DNA of 64,000 nt from Desulfofundulus thermosubterraneus DSM 16057 (GCF_900142025.1 NZ_FQZM01000019.1:1-64000), one strand, 5' to 3'. Counted from the first letter of the stretch, positions 1 through 8,378 are shown. Made by a program: numbers and translations. The notes: a model not told the origin generated them from the sequence alone.

Positions 1-222
1 TCCGGCCACAGAAATTTGCCGCGATGACGTTGCGTTGATAAAAACCGTGTTTTTGAGGGGGTGCCTTGACCAGACAACCGGGGTTGGGGCATGAGAGTGG
101 GGTGAATATGTCAATGGGAATTTTTTAAAAGCATGTAAAAGAACTTGAGAAAAGAAAAATAAATCACCCTCCTGGAAAAATAATTTATTCCAGGCAATAG
201 TAACTACTAGCATTAGCTGGGG

Positions 223-1446
223 TTACTGATTAACCACTGTCCTTTCCGGTTTAGTGTAGGCCCGGTTATCGCGCAGCATAGCGTAAACGAGCCGAACCAG
301 TTTTCTGGCTGTTAAGACGCAAGCACGTTTATGGTGATGTTTTTTCGCCTCGGCGTATTTCCGCTGATAGTACTCCTGATACTCTGCGTTGTGCATCCGA
401 ACGCAGTTGGCTGCTTCGATCAGGTAGTACCGGAGGTAAGCGTTGCCGCTCTTGGTTAAAGGGGTATCTTCGCCGACAAATCCTGCCGACTGATTTTCTT
501 TCCAGGTCAGGCCGGCAAACTGGGCCACTGCATCATCATCGGGGAAGTTTTTGACGTTACCTATTTCGGCAATGATTCCGGCACTTAAAACCGGCCCCAG
601 GCCCGGAATAGTCAGTAAAGGATTATTAAAGCCCGCCATCTCCTGGGTAATCGCTTTGTCGGTTTCCTTCACCTGTTTTTGCAGGTGGCGGATAGTTTGC
701 AAAGTAGAGGCCATAATCCTGTTGACCGGGTCCTTGAGTTTGTCCGGTAATTTGTAAGAATCCCGGGCTGCCTTTTGGAACTCGGCCGCTACAATCTCGG
801 GTGTGGTAATCTTGTTTTTGCTCTTTTCGGCCAGGAACTGAGCTAGTTCTTCCAAAGGAGCGGCTGCAATTTCCTCGGCGCTGTAGTACTCGGTGACCAA
901 AGCCGCCGCGCTGGCTCCCAGGGGACTGGATAGCGGGCAGGCCTGGGCCAGCCTGCTACACTTCAAGAACAGGTATGAGAGGAAGTAATTCTTCTCCCGG
1001 GTCAACTGCTGCACCAGGTGGTAGCGGTGCCGGGTCAGCCGCTGCAAAGGAAGGTAGCGCTCGTCGGGCGCAAAGGGTTTGGGCAGTTGGCCGAACCGGA
1101 CCCGGTTGGCGGCCACCCAGGCGTCGATCCAGTCATTTTTCGGGAGGTTTTTGAGGGACTTTTTCTTTGGGTTAAAAATATACACCTGTGGCCCAAAGGG
1201 TGCTAACTCTGCCGCCCCGGTCAGGTACAAAGCCAGGTGCCAGGTATAAAAAGAGGTGGCTTCCATCCCGAAGGCGACCGCCTGAAAACCATGCCTGGCT
1301 AAAGCCCGGCAGGTCTCCCGGACCAGGGCTACGGCGCCGTCGGCATCATTGGGGAAAGCAAGGCGGTTCCAGCAGTCGTTGCCGCTGTCGTCAATGAATC
1401 TCGCCTTATTTTCCTTCAAGCCGACGTCGATTCCGACGTATAACAT
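223..1446 (-). CDS. IS110-family transposase
   Basis: DEDD-type transposase of the IS110 family, about 407 residues. The N-terminus has the RuvC-like first acidic motif (YVGIDVGLKEN). The C-terminal half has the transposase-20 region (LTIPGLGPVLSAGIIAEIG, then QFAGL and later NAYLRYYLIEAANC) that carries the catalytic serine region in this family. I place the start at the ATG complementary to 1444-1446 because a strong AAGGAGGTGATT ribosome site lies just before it; the frame stays open 32 codons further upstream without a good ribosome site. IS110 enzymes act with a bridge RNA made from the element's own non-coding end, so the adjacent non-coding DNA matters. The element ends were not resolved. 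The frame is intact, so the gene may be active. Confidence 0.9.
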   Translation of the reverse strand: MLYVGIDVGLKENKARFIDDSGNDCWNRLAFPNDADGAVALVRETCRALARHGFQAVAFGMEATSFYTWHLALYLTGAAELAPFGPQVYIFNPKKKSLKNLPKNDWIDAWVAANRVRFGQLPKPFAPDERYLPLQRLTRHRYHLVQQLTREKNYFLSYLFLKCSRLAQACPLSSPLGASAAALVTEYYSAEEIAAAPLEELAQFLAEKSKNKITTPEIVAAEFQKAARDSYKLPDKLKDPVNRIMASTLQTIRHLQKQVKETDKAITQEMAGFNNPLLTIPGLGPVLSAGIIAEIGNVKNFPDDDAVAQFAGLTWKENQSAGFVGEDTPLTKSGNAYLRYYLIEAANCVRMHNAEYQEYYQRKYAEAKKHHHKRACVLTARKLVRLVYAMLRDNRAYTKPERTVVNQ

Positions 1447-1739
1447 CAAAATCACCTCCTTCCCAATGACCTGGGAGGCTAACAAGACTTTGGGGTTCCC
1501 CAGCAGCTCTGACCTCATTTTGCAGCCTTGCGGCATTAGCACTTTCCTGGCTTTTGGCGATGCACAAGCCGGCTGCTGCTACCGGGCCAAAAGGTAGGTG
1601 TGCAGAGTGGGGGTTAGCACTACAGGTCAGCAGTGGGGACGCAGTCTTTCTAAGCACTGTTATGCAGGGAGTGGTAGCGTTTCCCCAAAACCAGCCTCGC
1701 GGCAAAGATTCTCCTGGAGAACCCCAAAATCCTGCGTGT
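1447..1739 (-). ncRNA. Candidate bridge-RNA region of the IS110 element
   Basis: Non-coding DNA of roughly 290 bases directly upstream of the IS110 transposase start, on the transposase strand. In the IS110 group the bridge RNA that pairs with target and donor DNA is transcribed from the non-coding end upstream of the transposase gene. Position and length fit, and small GC-rich hairpins are visible (for example GGGG-TT-CCCC near 1492-1501). I did not fold the region or identify the target- and donor-binding loops, so this is a positional inference. Confidence 0.3.
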
Positions 1740-1919
1740 GAGCCTGTGGATATGCCGCTCGTGTGGACTTGTGGACAGGCGGAGTAGATCTTACTCCCGC
1801 CAGGGGTTATTAAACCGAAAAACTTGGTTTACAGGCGGCCCTTGACCTAATTCTCGCCTGTCCACAGGGTCCACACTCGCTTGGACAACGTTTCGCGTTG
1901 CCCACATATCCACAGGCTC
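1740..1919. repeat. Long three-block inverted repeat with internal hairpins
   Basis: Three successive left blocks pair in register with three right blocks: 1740-1754 with 1905-1919 (15 bp, all complementary), 1761-1768 with 1869-1876 (8 bp) and 1770-1781 with 1855-1866 (12 bp). The loop holds a 6-bp hairpin (1811-1816 with 1826-1831), and the right arm holds a 5-bp hairpin (1886-1890 with 1896-1900). The motif TGTGGA/TCCACA recurs several times. The layout suggests a structured RNA or the end of a non-autonomous element. It lies between the IS110 gene and IS21 debris. No coding potential was recognised. Confidence 0.7.
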
Positions 1920-1963
1920 GGCGGCGATGAAATCATCATCATGACCATATCATTATTTGATTT

Positions 1964-2092
1964 TCAAAGAGCAAGCTTAAAGATTATTACGTTCCAATTA
2001 CTATCATACAAGGTGGGTTGGGGAAAAGGAAAATCTTTGCCCAGGCGGGCGTATTCTTCCGGCGGTACAGGCGTGTAAAATATCTGCTGCAT
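1964..2092 (-). pseudogene. Short fragment of an unrecognised, probably IS-borne gene
   Basis: A 42-codon frame on the minus strand reads from an ATG at 2092 through a proline-rich stretch containing PVPPEEYARLGKDFPFPQP and then ends in what looks like unrelated sequence. The stretch resembles the N-terminus of zinc-ribbon proteins carried by some Firmicute insertion sequences, but this is from memory and weak. No zinc-binding cysteines remain. It is probably a decayed remnant. With the inverted repeat on its right-hand strand it fills most of the gap between 1447 and 2294. Confidence 0.2.
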
Positions 2093-2199
2093 GGCGGTCA
2101 CTTCCAGCAAATATTCTACCTGTTCCACAGCCGGAAGAAAAGGGGTCAATCACTGGTTGTCATATTCTGGTGAATAGACGGACTGACTGACCTGAAATA

Positions 2200-2311
2200 C
2201 CAAAACAATATGCGAAGCAGTTGCAGATTATTCTGGTATCGGAAATAGTTGCAGATTGTTTAGTCTGCGAAAATGGGCAGGGGTTGGGCTAAATTAAAGT
2301 GAGAATTGACA
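2200..2311 (-). mobile_element. Probable terminal remnant of an IS21-family element
   Basis: Two direct copies of AGTTGCAGATT (about 2218-2228 and 2248-2258) lie close to GTGAGAATTGACA (2299-2311), whose complement, TGTCAATTCTCAC, is typical of IS21-type tips. Multiple short terminal repeats are characteristic of IS21 elements. An istB fragment of the same strand lies at 4146-4700, so this is probably the istB-side end of the same element, separated from it by the IS607-type insertion. It also marks where the tnpB frame is cut short. Confidence 0.4.
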
Positions 2312-3511
2312 CACCGGACCGGGGTCGGTGACGGAGTAAATGTAATTCTTGTATCCCAGCCGCTCTTTGATGATGCTGCGCTGCCAGCCGCTCACCTTCC
2401 GGGAAAGACCCCTGCTCCTGGCCTTCCCGCGCAGGTGGGCAAGGTCTTCGTAGGCAATTATCTTCGGTCGCCGTTTCTTGTAGAATTCGTTAAACGCCCG
2501 GTTGATTTCGTTCTCGCACCTGGTCCGGTATTTTTTGTTCCTTTTGGTTTGCTTAATAAGGCCCAGGTTGTGTTTTAAGATGCGCCGGGCCTTGTTTGGG
2601 TCCTGTTCGAGGAACTTCCGGCGCAACAACCACAGCTTGCCGCGCTTCCGGCTCTTGTCCAGGATGTGGTCGGACATTTCCTGCAGGGCCTCGCCGTATT
2701 CGGGCCGGTATTTTCTGCCCGTGTCGTCGGTGAATACTTCTGTTACACCCAGGTCGATGCCCGCTTCTCCCTCGCCGGGCGGGTAAGTCCGCGGTTCCCT
2801 GGTCAGGTGGATTTCTACGCAGTTTTCTTCGGGAAGAAGCACCACCCGCAGGTTGCCTTCTATGGCATGTACTCCGGCCAGCGGGATAACTACCCTCTCA
2901 CCGGGGGGTAACGTTGCTATAGCGATGTACTGCCGTGTTCCGGTAGCAAATACCCGGTACATCTGCTGGTCAATGGTGAAGCTGCGGGCTCTTTTGACGC
3001 GAGGCTTTCTGCCCAGGACGCGCCGAAAAACGCGCTTCAGGTATTTTCTCACTTTAGCGCGGCCTTCCGCGTCCAGCTTTATCTCTTCGTTGGCCACGTC
3101 TTCGCCAGTGAAGATAGCCTGGATGCGCTTCCAGTCGCGGCCGTACTTTTCATGTTTATACAGCAGCAAGTTGGCGTAGTGCTTTTCTTCATCGGTCAGC
3201 CCTTCGTGGCGGTAAAGGTATTCTTTGACTTCGACGACGGCGGCCTCCCACTGCCTCTCCAGGGTGTAAAGAGCGTCTTCCAGGGCCAGCTTCCACTGCC
3301 GGGCCTGCAGGCCAAAAGGACTTATAAAACCCGTTGAAACTAATTCGTCCCGCAGCTTCCGCTTTTCGCCCAGATAGTGCAGGTATTTTACATGCCCGTA
3401 CCCCACCAGAAAGGCGTCCTTCTGCCGGGCATATGCTTCTGCCGTTTCAGTTATTCTGGCCCACTTCTCATTGTTCAGCGGCAGGCTCTTCTGCCTTACC
3501 GTCTGCTGCAT
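2294..3511 (-). pseudogene. tnpB: C-terminally truncated TnpB RNA-guided nuclease of an IS607-type element
   Basis: TnpB-like protein of 405 residues. The RuvC-like domain shows the first catalytic aspartate in GIDLGVTEVFTD (D253) and the glutamate in IIAYEDLAHLRG (E355). The last part of the family fold, the four-cysteine zinc finger and the third RuvC aspartate in an ADxNAA-like motif, is missing. After the WQRSIIKERLGY region the frame ends in about 15 unrelated residues at what looks like an IS21 end. The nuclease should therefore be inactive, and the omegaRNA normally encoded at the 3' end is probably lost too. It starts inside the last codons of tnpA (44-bp overlap), the usual IS607 arrangement. 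Confidence 0.85.
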
Positions 3512-4124
3512 TTTTTAACGCCTCCCGGACGGTTCTGGTGAGCTTTCGCGCTTTATATGTCCTCTGGCCGTAGAGTTTGGCCGCAAAATGCTGGACGATG
3601 CTAATCAGGTCTTCGGTCAACTCCTGGGCCGGGGACATGTCTTCGGCTTTGTTGACCACCAGTATTTCGCAGCCGAATTTGGCGAATAGCTCTTCAAAAA
3701 AGTCAAAGCCAAACCGCACCAGGCGGTCCTTGTGGGCAACGATAACGGTTTTGACTTCTCCCCGGGTGACCATGCCGCACAGCTTCAGGAAATCCTTGCG
3801 CTTATAATTGAGGGCGGAGCCGACGTCGAAAAGTATTTCGTCCACGGTCAGCCCCTTGCCGGCGGCAAAATCCTTCAGGTACTCAAGCTGGTTTTCCAGG
3901 TCCGGTTTCTGGCCGGCTGATGACACCCGGGCGTATAAAACAATTTTCTTTGGTTCCTGGCGGTTCTTTATACCCAGTGCCCGGTAGAGCATCTCTTCAG
4001 TATACCTTCGCTTGTTGGTTGGTGTACGTAAAGCAACCAGCTTGCCTTCTTTATCCCACGCTCGAAGCGTTGATACACTGACACCAAGTTTTTCGGCAAA
4101 CTCGCTTATTGTGTAAAGTTTCAT
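3468..4124 (-). CDS. tnpA: IS607-type serine recombinase TnpA
   Basis: Serine-family transposase of 218 residues. It begins with a MerR-like helix-turn-helix (TISEFAEKLGVSVSTLRAWD, residues 4-23) and continues into a resolvase domain with the catalytic serine in LYARVSSAGQK, followed by IVAHKDRLVRFGFDFFEELF. This HTH-first order is diagnostic of IS607 TnpA, which moves DNA without terminal inverted repeats or a fixed target duplication. The frame is full length. An imperfect palindrome immediately upstream (4132-4160) is a plausible binding site for the recombinase. The downstream tnpB is truncated, so the element may still move but lacks its RNA-guided nuclease. Confidence 0.9.
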   Translation of the reverse strand: MKLYTISEFAEKLGVSVSTLRAWDKEGKLVALRTPTNKRRYTEEMLYRALGIKNRQEPKKIVLYARVSSAGQKPDLENQLEYLKDFAAGKGLTVDEILFDVGSALNYKRKDFLKLCGMVTRGEVKTVIVAHKDRLVRFGFDFFEELFAKFGCEILVVNKAEDMSPAQELTEDLISIVQHFAAKLYGQRTYKARKLTRTVREALKNAADGKAEEPAAEQ

Positions 4125-4131
4125 AAAATAC

Positions 4132-4160
4132 CACCTGATATTAATTTATATCAGATGGTG
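4132..4160. repeat. Imperfect palindrome at the IS607-type element end
   Basis: CACCTGATAT is mirrored by ATATCAG-ATGGTG with a short AT-rich centre, beginning 8 bases upstream of the tnpA start. It may be the site bound by TnpA, or part of the tnpA promoter. The sequence to its right soon becomes the interrupted istB frame, so the element boundary lies close by. Confidence 0.45.
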
Positions 4161-4700
4161 TTGGTTGGCAATACCTAAGGGAAGAAGCTGTTTTCTACGT
4201 CCTAGCCAAAGTGAGGGAAGAAATGTTTCAATCCCTCGCTCTCCCATCAGCCGCTGCAAACGACCCTGGCGGTGACTTTCCAACAGGGCGTTGACGAGGT
4301 CCAGGCAACGGTAGAAACGGACGATCCTCCCCTCCATGCAGACCCGAACCCCCAGGGCGATGGCCAAATACGTTTTGCCGGTGCCCACGGCCCCAAGCGC
4401 CAGCACGTTTTCACAGCGCTCGATGAAGGTGAGTTCTGTCAGATGGGTGATGGTGGTGGAGGCCGGTAAGGTCACGGGCTTCCAGTCAAAGTCATTCAGC
4501 GTCTTATGGGCCGGGAAACCCGCCTTCTTGATAAGGTGGCGGACTCTGTTAGCCCAACGCGCTTCCAGTTCGGCTGCGAACAGGTCGGTCAGGTATTGTT
4601 CCCGGTCATGGCAGGTGATCTCCAGGTAAATAGACGGGATATATGCCAGTTTTAAAGCCTTACACTGCTCCTTCAACGACAACTTGGTCACGGAGTTCAC
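4146..4700 (-). pseudogene. istB: istB fragment (IS21 transposition helper ATPase), interrupted
   Basis: The N-terminal half of an IstB-like AAA+ ATPase. The segment KLSLKEQCKALKLAYIP is followed by the IstB N-terminal helical region and a Walker A motif GAVGTGKTYLAIALG. After GRLQRLM (about 4245) the protein leaves the family pattern and stops. The Walker B (usually LLILDE) and the rest are absent. The likely start is a GTG at 4700. The partner istA, which should lie upstream at higher coordinates, is missing and cas3-derived sequence begins almost exactly there, so a deletion or recombination joined istB to cas3. Non-functional. Confidence 0.8.
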
Positions 4701-5001
4701 CACCTTTGTGCAGCTTTTTTGCACTCTGGTGGGATATGGGAACCGAATGCTTAAAAAATTTCATCGGTTGGGCGGGGCTGTAGTCATCCTGGACGAAGTG
4801 CAGAATATCCCGGTGGAGTAATGGCCGCTCGTTGAAGAGAGCCTGCGGCAGGCCTGCGTGCATCTCGATTTGCGGGTTATTTTGATGACGGCTACCGATT
4901 CAAGAAAAAAAGAAATTATCCGGCAGGAAAATTGTAGCATTCCGGCGAAATTGCGTAAAGAAATGAATCCGCCAACCTTCTTCATAAACTACAGGGTTTT
5001 T
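4697..5001 (+). pseudogene. cas3: cas3 helicase fragment (type I CRISPR-Cas remnant)
   Basis: Read in the frame starting at 4711, this stretch gives a Cas3 helicase core piece. TTFVQLF is followed by KKFHRLGGAVVILDEVQNIP, which is the DExH-box equivalent (DEVQ), then an in-frame TAA (4819-4821), then WPLVEESLRQ and RVILMTATDS, the helicase motif III (MTAT). The 5' side is cut by istB and the C-terminal helicase half does not follow recognisably after about 5000. Type I-B Cas3 proteins of Firmicutes have this spacing between DEVQ and MTAT. It lies about 340 bp upstream of an intact cas6, so a CRISPR-Cas locus once stood here. Confidence 0.75.
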
Positions 5002-5341
5002 GCGTTATATTATGTAAAATGTCCGCCGGGAGTGTTCGCCGTGCCGGGTGGTATAAAGAAAGACGCCGCGCGGAGCTTAAGGCTTAAAACGCTCCAGGCT
5101 CAAAAAGAACTCCCGCAGGTGGAAAGAGCACGGTGTCGCTGAACCGAAGCGCAGGGGTAAAGCCCTGCGTGCATCCGCTTAGCATATAGAATCGGTCGTG
5201 CCCGGCTGTTGCTGTATACGGCAGCCGGCGGGTGAGGAAAACGAAACTGCTCAGGTTTTTTTTGCCGGGATAAGAGAACAGGTAGCAATGTTTGTCGTTT
5301 CCCTGGTAAGTGAAAATGTTTTGGGGAAGGCTGGTGTTTTC

Positions 5342-6148
5342 ATGCGCCTTATGGTAACCCTGGAGAGCCCGGGGGAAATTATACTTCCCGTCCATTACAA
5401 CTACCTCTTACAGGCTGCCATTTACCGCCAGATTACCCGGCCGGCCTTGCGGGAGTTTTTGCATGAGCAGGGCTTTGCTCTGGGCCAGCGCCGTTTTAAG
5501 TTATTTACTTTTTCACGCCTGATGGGACGGTTGCGGCTTGATCGGGCGGCAGGTAAAATTGTTTTCAAGCCCCCCTTTGATCTTGTTGTGTGTTCACCCA
5601 TCCCCTTTGTTCTGGAGGAGATAGGAAATGGCCTTCTCCGGGAAGGGAACATGCGCCTTGGGGACAGTCTTTTAGAGGTACGTGCTGTTAAAGTGGAGGA
5701 TGTGGTGGTGCGGTCAAGTCCCATTCTGGTGCGGATGCTTTCCCCGGTGGTGGTGTACAGTACCCTGGAGACTGGAGGAAAGCGCTACACTTACTACTAT
5801 TCACCTTTTGAGCCGCGTTTTAAAGAGCTCATTTTGACCAACCTGTCTAAAAAGTATCTTTTGATCTTCGGGCAGCCCGGGGATGGGGAGGGTTTTGATA
5901 TCTCGCCGGTCCGGGTAAGGCCTTCCGACCTGAAAATCATGGAATACAAGGGAACGGTTATTAAGGGTTGGATGGGTACATACAGGCTTGTTGGGGATCC
6001 GCAGCTTTTAGAGGTAGCCCTTGACGCCGGACTTGGAGGGAAAAATTCCCAGGGGTTTGGTTGTTGTACGGTGGAGGGTCGGTGCGGTGGGGAGCCTTCT
6101 TCGGGGAACAGCCAGGGTTTCGGCATGTTCCGCGTCGTGTCCCGTTAA
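5342..6148 (+). CDS. cas6: Cas6 CRISPR RNA endoribonuclease (orphan)
   Basis: Cas6-family protein of about 268 residues. It opens with MRLMVTLESPGEIILPVHYN, which is the usual Cas6 N-terminus. The middle contains FKLFTFSRLMGR and GKIVFKPPFDLVVCSP. The C-terminus has the glycine-rich RNA-binding loop GLGGKNSQGFGCC. Cas6 cleaves CRISPR precursor transcripts within each repeat. I start at ATG 5342; an ATG at 5288 is in frame but lengthens the protein beyond the family pattern. No repeat array or other intact cas gene is visible in the window. The last 20 or so residues repeat a NSQGFG motif, suggesting the original stop was passed by a small rearrangement. Confidence 0.8.
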   Translation: MRLMVTLESPGEIILPVHYNYLLQAAIYRQITRPALREFLHEQGFALGQRRFKLFTFSRLMGRLRLDRAAGKIVFKPPFDLVVCSPIPFVLEEIGNGLLREGNMRLGDSLLEVRAVKVEDVVVRSSPILVRMLSPVVVYSTLETGGKRYTYYYSPFEPRFKELILTNLSKKYLLIFGQPGDGEGFDISPVRVRPSDLKIMEYKGTVIKGWMGTYRLVGDPQLLEVALDAGLGGKNSQGFGCCTVEGRCGGEPSSGNSQGFGMFRVVSR

Positions 6149-6177
6149 AGGTGATGGCGGCCGGTTATCGGGCGTAG

Positions 6178-6683
6178 GCGGCCGCTGTAGCAGGTTTTTC
6201 TAAAAAGCTTTCCACAGGTGTCCTGCTGGCCTGGGCGACCGAGGCGCGTCAAAAAGGCCTGCTGCCGCGGGAAGAACCTGGTGTCGACCTTGCCTTCGGT
6301 AATACGGAAGCTTATCTGAAGGCGGTAAATAACCTGGGGGCCCAGCCCAACGATTTTTACAGGACGCTGGCCCAGGGGCTTGCCGCTGCGGTTCGCTGTT
6401 ACGGGGGAGAGGATTTTGCGCTGCTGCGCGGGCATGAGATGGCAGGGTATCATACAGGTTACGGTTACCTTCTCGGTCATGCTGTTGGAGCCCGCCACTC
6501 GCACCTGTGCAACGATGGGTACGGGATCGATCAGAGGTCAGGAGGGGGGCTCCCGACGCGATAGTCGATCACCTTCTGGCCGAAGAATGCTGGCGCAATG
6601 TTCTAAACATCCTGTGCATCTGCCTTTTTGCTCGCGGCGTTTACGTTGAGGCTACAACCGTCCGGGCGTTGTGGCACAACTGA
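6178..6683 (+). pseudogene. Aldehyde:ferredoxin oxidoreductase, C-terminal fragment with frameshift
   Basis: From 6178 the frame reads STGVLLAWATEARQKGLLP, then LAFGNTEAYLKAV, LAQGLAAAVRCYGG and LRGHEMAGYH, which follow the order of the C-terminal domains of tungsten-containing aldehyde:ferredoxin oxidoreductases. The frame shifts near a G-run at 6541-6551. In the next frame it continues as AIVDHLLAEECWRNVLNILC and ends with VRALWHN and a TGA at 6681-6683. The N-terminal cofactor-binding domain is absent. It is therefore a 5'-deleted, frameshifted relic fused to the debris behind cas6. Confidence 0.65.
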
Positions 6684-6710
6684 TGAACCAGCAATCATTG
6701 CGAATTAACG

Positions 6711-6734
6711 AAAAAACCCAACCCTGTTTTGGGT
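6711..6734 (-). terminator. Rho-independent terminator of sigK
   Basis: Stem ACCCAA/TTGGGT (6716-6721 with 6729-6734). On the minus strand it is followed by a run of T residues (A-run 6711-6715 on the plus strand). It lies just after the sigK stop codon. Confidence 0.7.
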
Positions 6735-6746
6735 AAAGGTTTTTCT

Positions 6747-7460
6747 CTATGGTGCAGGGGGGCTTTCTTTTTTCATCTCCCGGGTTAACTTGTACAGGGC
6801 TCTCTTTTCAATACGGGACACATAGGACCTGGATATTCCCAGCTTCCGGGCGACTTCCCGTTGGGTTGCACGAACGCCACTGATTAAACCAAGCCGCAGG
6901 GTCAGAACCTTTTTTTCCTGCGGACTTAGCGCAACAATTCTTTCCAGCAAATTTTTGAGTTCAAGCTGTGTTTCCACCATTTCGGAGACAATTTCCGGTG
7001 GTGTACCCAGGGTTTCGATCAAGGTGATTTCATTGCCTTCCTTATCCACGCCTACGGGATCGTATAAAGATACCTCCCGGCGTGTTTTTTTGATCAGTCT
7101 CAAATGCATGAGGATCTCATTTTCTATGCACCGGGTGGCATAGGTGGCCAGGCGGGTTCCTTTCTTGGGGTCAAAGGAGTTGATGGCTTTAATGAGTCCG
7201 ATGGTTCCTATAGAAATCAAATCGTCCGTGTCCTTACCCGTACCTTCATATTTTTTCACTATATGTGCTACCAGGCGCAAGTTGTGTTCTACCAGGACAG
7301 CCCGGGCCTTTTCGTCTCCCTTGACAGCCAGGTTTAAGTAGTGTGCTTCTTCTTCCTCGGACAACGGCTGTGGGAAAATGTTACTGGCTGTATAGGAAAC
7401 CAGGAGCAACAATCCGTTGATCAGGGACAAACAGAGTAAAACCCAGAGGGCCGAAAGCAC
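6747..7460 (-). CDS. sigK: RNA polymerase sporulation sigma factor SigK
   Basis: Sigma-70 family factor of about 237 residues that drives late mother-cell gene expression during sporulation. A hydrophobic N-terminal segment (LLCLSLINGLLLLVSY) matches the pro-sequence removed by SpoIVFB. Region 2 reads LRLVAHIVKKYEGTGKDTDD and GTIGLIKAINSFDPKKGTRL, followed by EVSLYDPVGVDKEGNEITLI. The region 4 helix-turn-helix is QREVARKLGISRSYVSRIEK. I take the GTG at 7460 as start because it gives the normal pro-peptide length; the open frame extends further upstream without family similarity. The gene is continuous, with no skin-like insertion. Confidence 0.9.
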   Translation of the reverse strand: MLSALWVLLCLSLINGLLLLVSYTASNIFPQPLSEEEEAHYLNLAVKGDEKARAVLVEHNLRLVAHIVKKYEGTGKDTDDLISIGTIGLIKAINSFDPKKGTRLATYATRCIENEILMHLRLIKKTRREVSLYDPVGVDKEGNEITLIETLGTPPEIVSEMVETQLELKNLLERIVALSPQEKKVLTLRLGLISGVRATQREVARKLGISRSYVSRIEKRALYKLTREMKKESPPAP

Positions 7461-7603
7461 GCGCCATCCCCCCAAACGGCCGCACTGAATAATCAGTAGA
7501 TAATATGGAACGTTTGAATTTACTGTGCCTGTCCAGCGGATTGTGTGTTGGTGTAGCAGGACTTGGTGGACCACAGGTCGAAGTATGTTTCCAGGTGAGT
7601 GCA

Positions 7604-8374
7604 ATGATTTTAGTTCTTTACGGAACTGCGGAGGCCCGGGAACTAATATCTTTGCTCAGTGCCGGTGGTTATCCGGTACTGGCTACCGCCCTGACGGCCT
7701 ATGGGGGTACCATGGCCGGTATGGGTGGGGCGGTGGAGGTGTTGCCGGCCCCGGAAAGTGTGGCTGATCTGGCCGGGCAGTTGAAGCATCACAATATTCG
7801 CGTGGTGGTGGATGCCACCCACCCTTTTCCGGGCCCTTTGTCCGAAATGGCACGGCTGGCCTGCATGAATTTGCAGGTGCCCTATGTGCGCTACCAGCGT
7901 GAGGAAACCAACCTACCGGATGATCCGCTTATTCACCCCGTGGATTCCTGGGATGAAGCGGTACATTTAGCAGCTCGACTTGGAGATACTATTTTTCTCA
8001 CCACGGGCAGCAATAATTTAGAACTTTTTGTGCGTTCTCCGGTCATGAAGGGAAAACGTCTGGTGGTCAGGGTGGTGCCGGACCACCGCATAATTAAAAA
8101 ATGCCAGGATTTGGGTTTTTTACCCCGGGATATTGTGGCCTTACAGGGACCTTTTTCTACCCGTTTTAACCGGGCCATTTTTCAGGCTTATAAAGCGGAT
8201 GTCATTGTAACGAGGGATAGCGGCCGTACCACCGACACAAAGATCAAGGCCGCTCTGGCTTTGAAGCTGCCGGTAGTGGTCATTAAACGTACCCCACCGA
8301 CGGGGAATAGTATGGTTTATACCTACCAGCAGGTATTGCGTCTGGTGAAACAGTATCTGGGAGAGCCCGGCTAG
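7604..8374 (+). CDS. cobK: Precorrin-6A reductase (cobalamin synthesis)
   Basis: CobK/CbiJ family, 256 residues. The enzyme reduces precorrin-6A (or cobalt-precorrin-6A) with NADPH during corrin ring synthesis. Family marks are MILVLYGTAEARELI at the start, VVVDATHPFPGPLSEMA near residue 85, PYVRYQRE, and the later FLTTGSNNLELF and VTRDSGRTTDTKIKAAL. The start is ATG 7604. It is divergent from sigK, and mobA follows after 4 bp, so the two are probably co-transcribed. No other cobalamin gene is present in the window. Confidence 0.88.
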   Translation: MILVLYGTAEARELISLLSAGGYPVLATALTAYGGTMAGMGGAVEVLPAPESVADLAGQLKHHNIRVVVDATHPFPGPLSEMARLACMNLQVPYVRYQREETNLPDDPLIHPVDSWDEAVHLAARLGDTIFLTTGSNNLELFVRSPVMKGKRLVVRVVPDHRIIKKCQDLGFLPRDIVALQGPFSTRFNRAIFQAYKADVIVTRDSGRTTDTKIKAALALKLPVVVIKRTPPTGNSMVYTYQQVLRLVKQYLGEPG

Positions 8375-8378
8375 GGAA

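Noticed and set aside
1-222. A gene or IS end before the IS110 gene.
   Set aside because: No frame with recognised similarity and no clear terminal repeat; nothing could be assigned.
1740-1919. TATCCACA words look like DnaA boxes.
   Set aside because: They are 8 of 9 matches at most, tied to the inverted repeat arms, with no dnaA or AT-rich unwinding region nearby.
2294-2400. An omegaRNA expected at the 3' end of tnpB.
   Set aside because: The gene is cut before its normal 3' end, so the guide RNA region is probably gone.
4219-4240. GTTTCAATCCCTC resembles the start of type I-B CRISPR repeats.
   Set aside because: Only one copy, no second repeat or regular spacer follows, and the sequence falls in the broken istB frame. 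Not called as an array.
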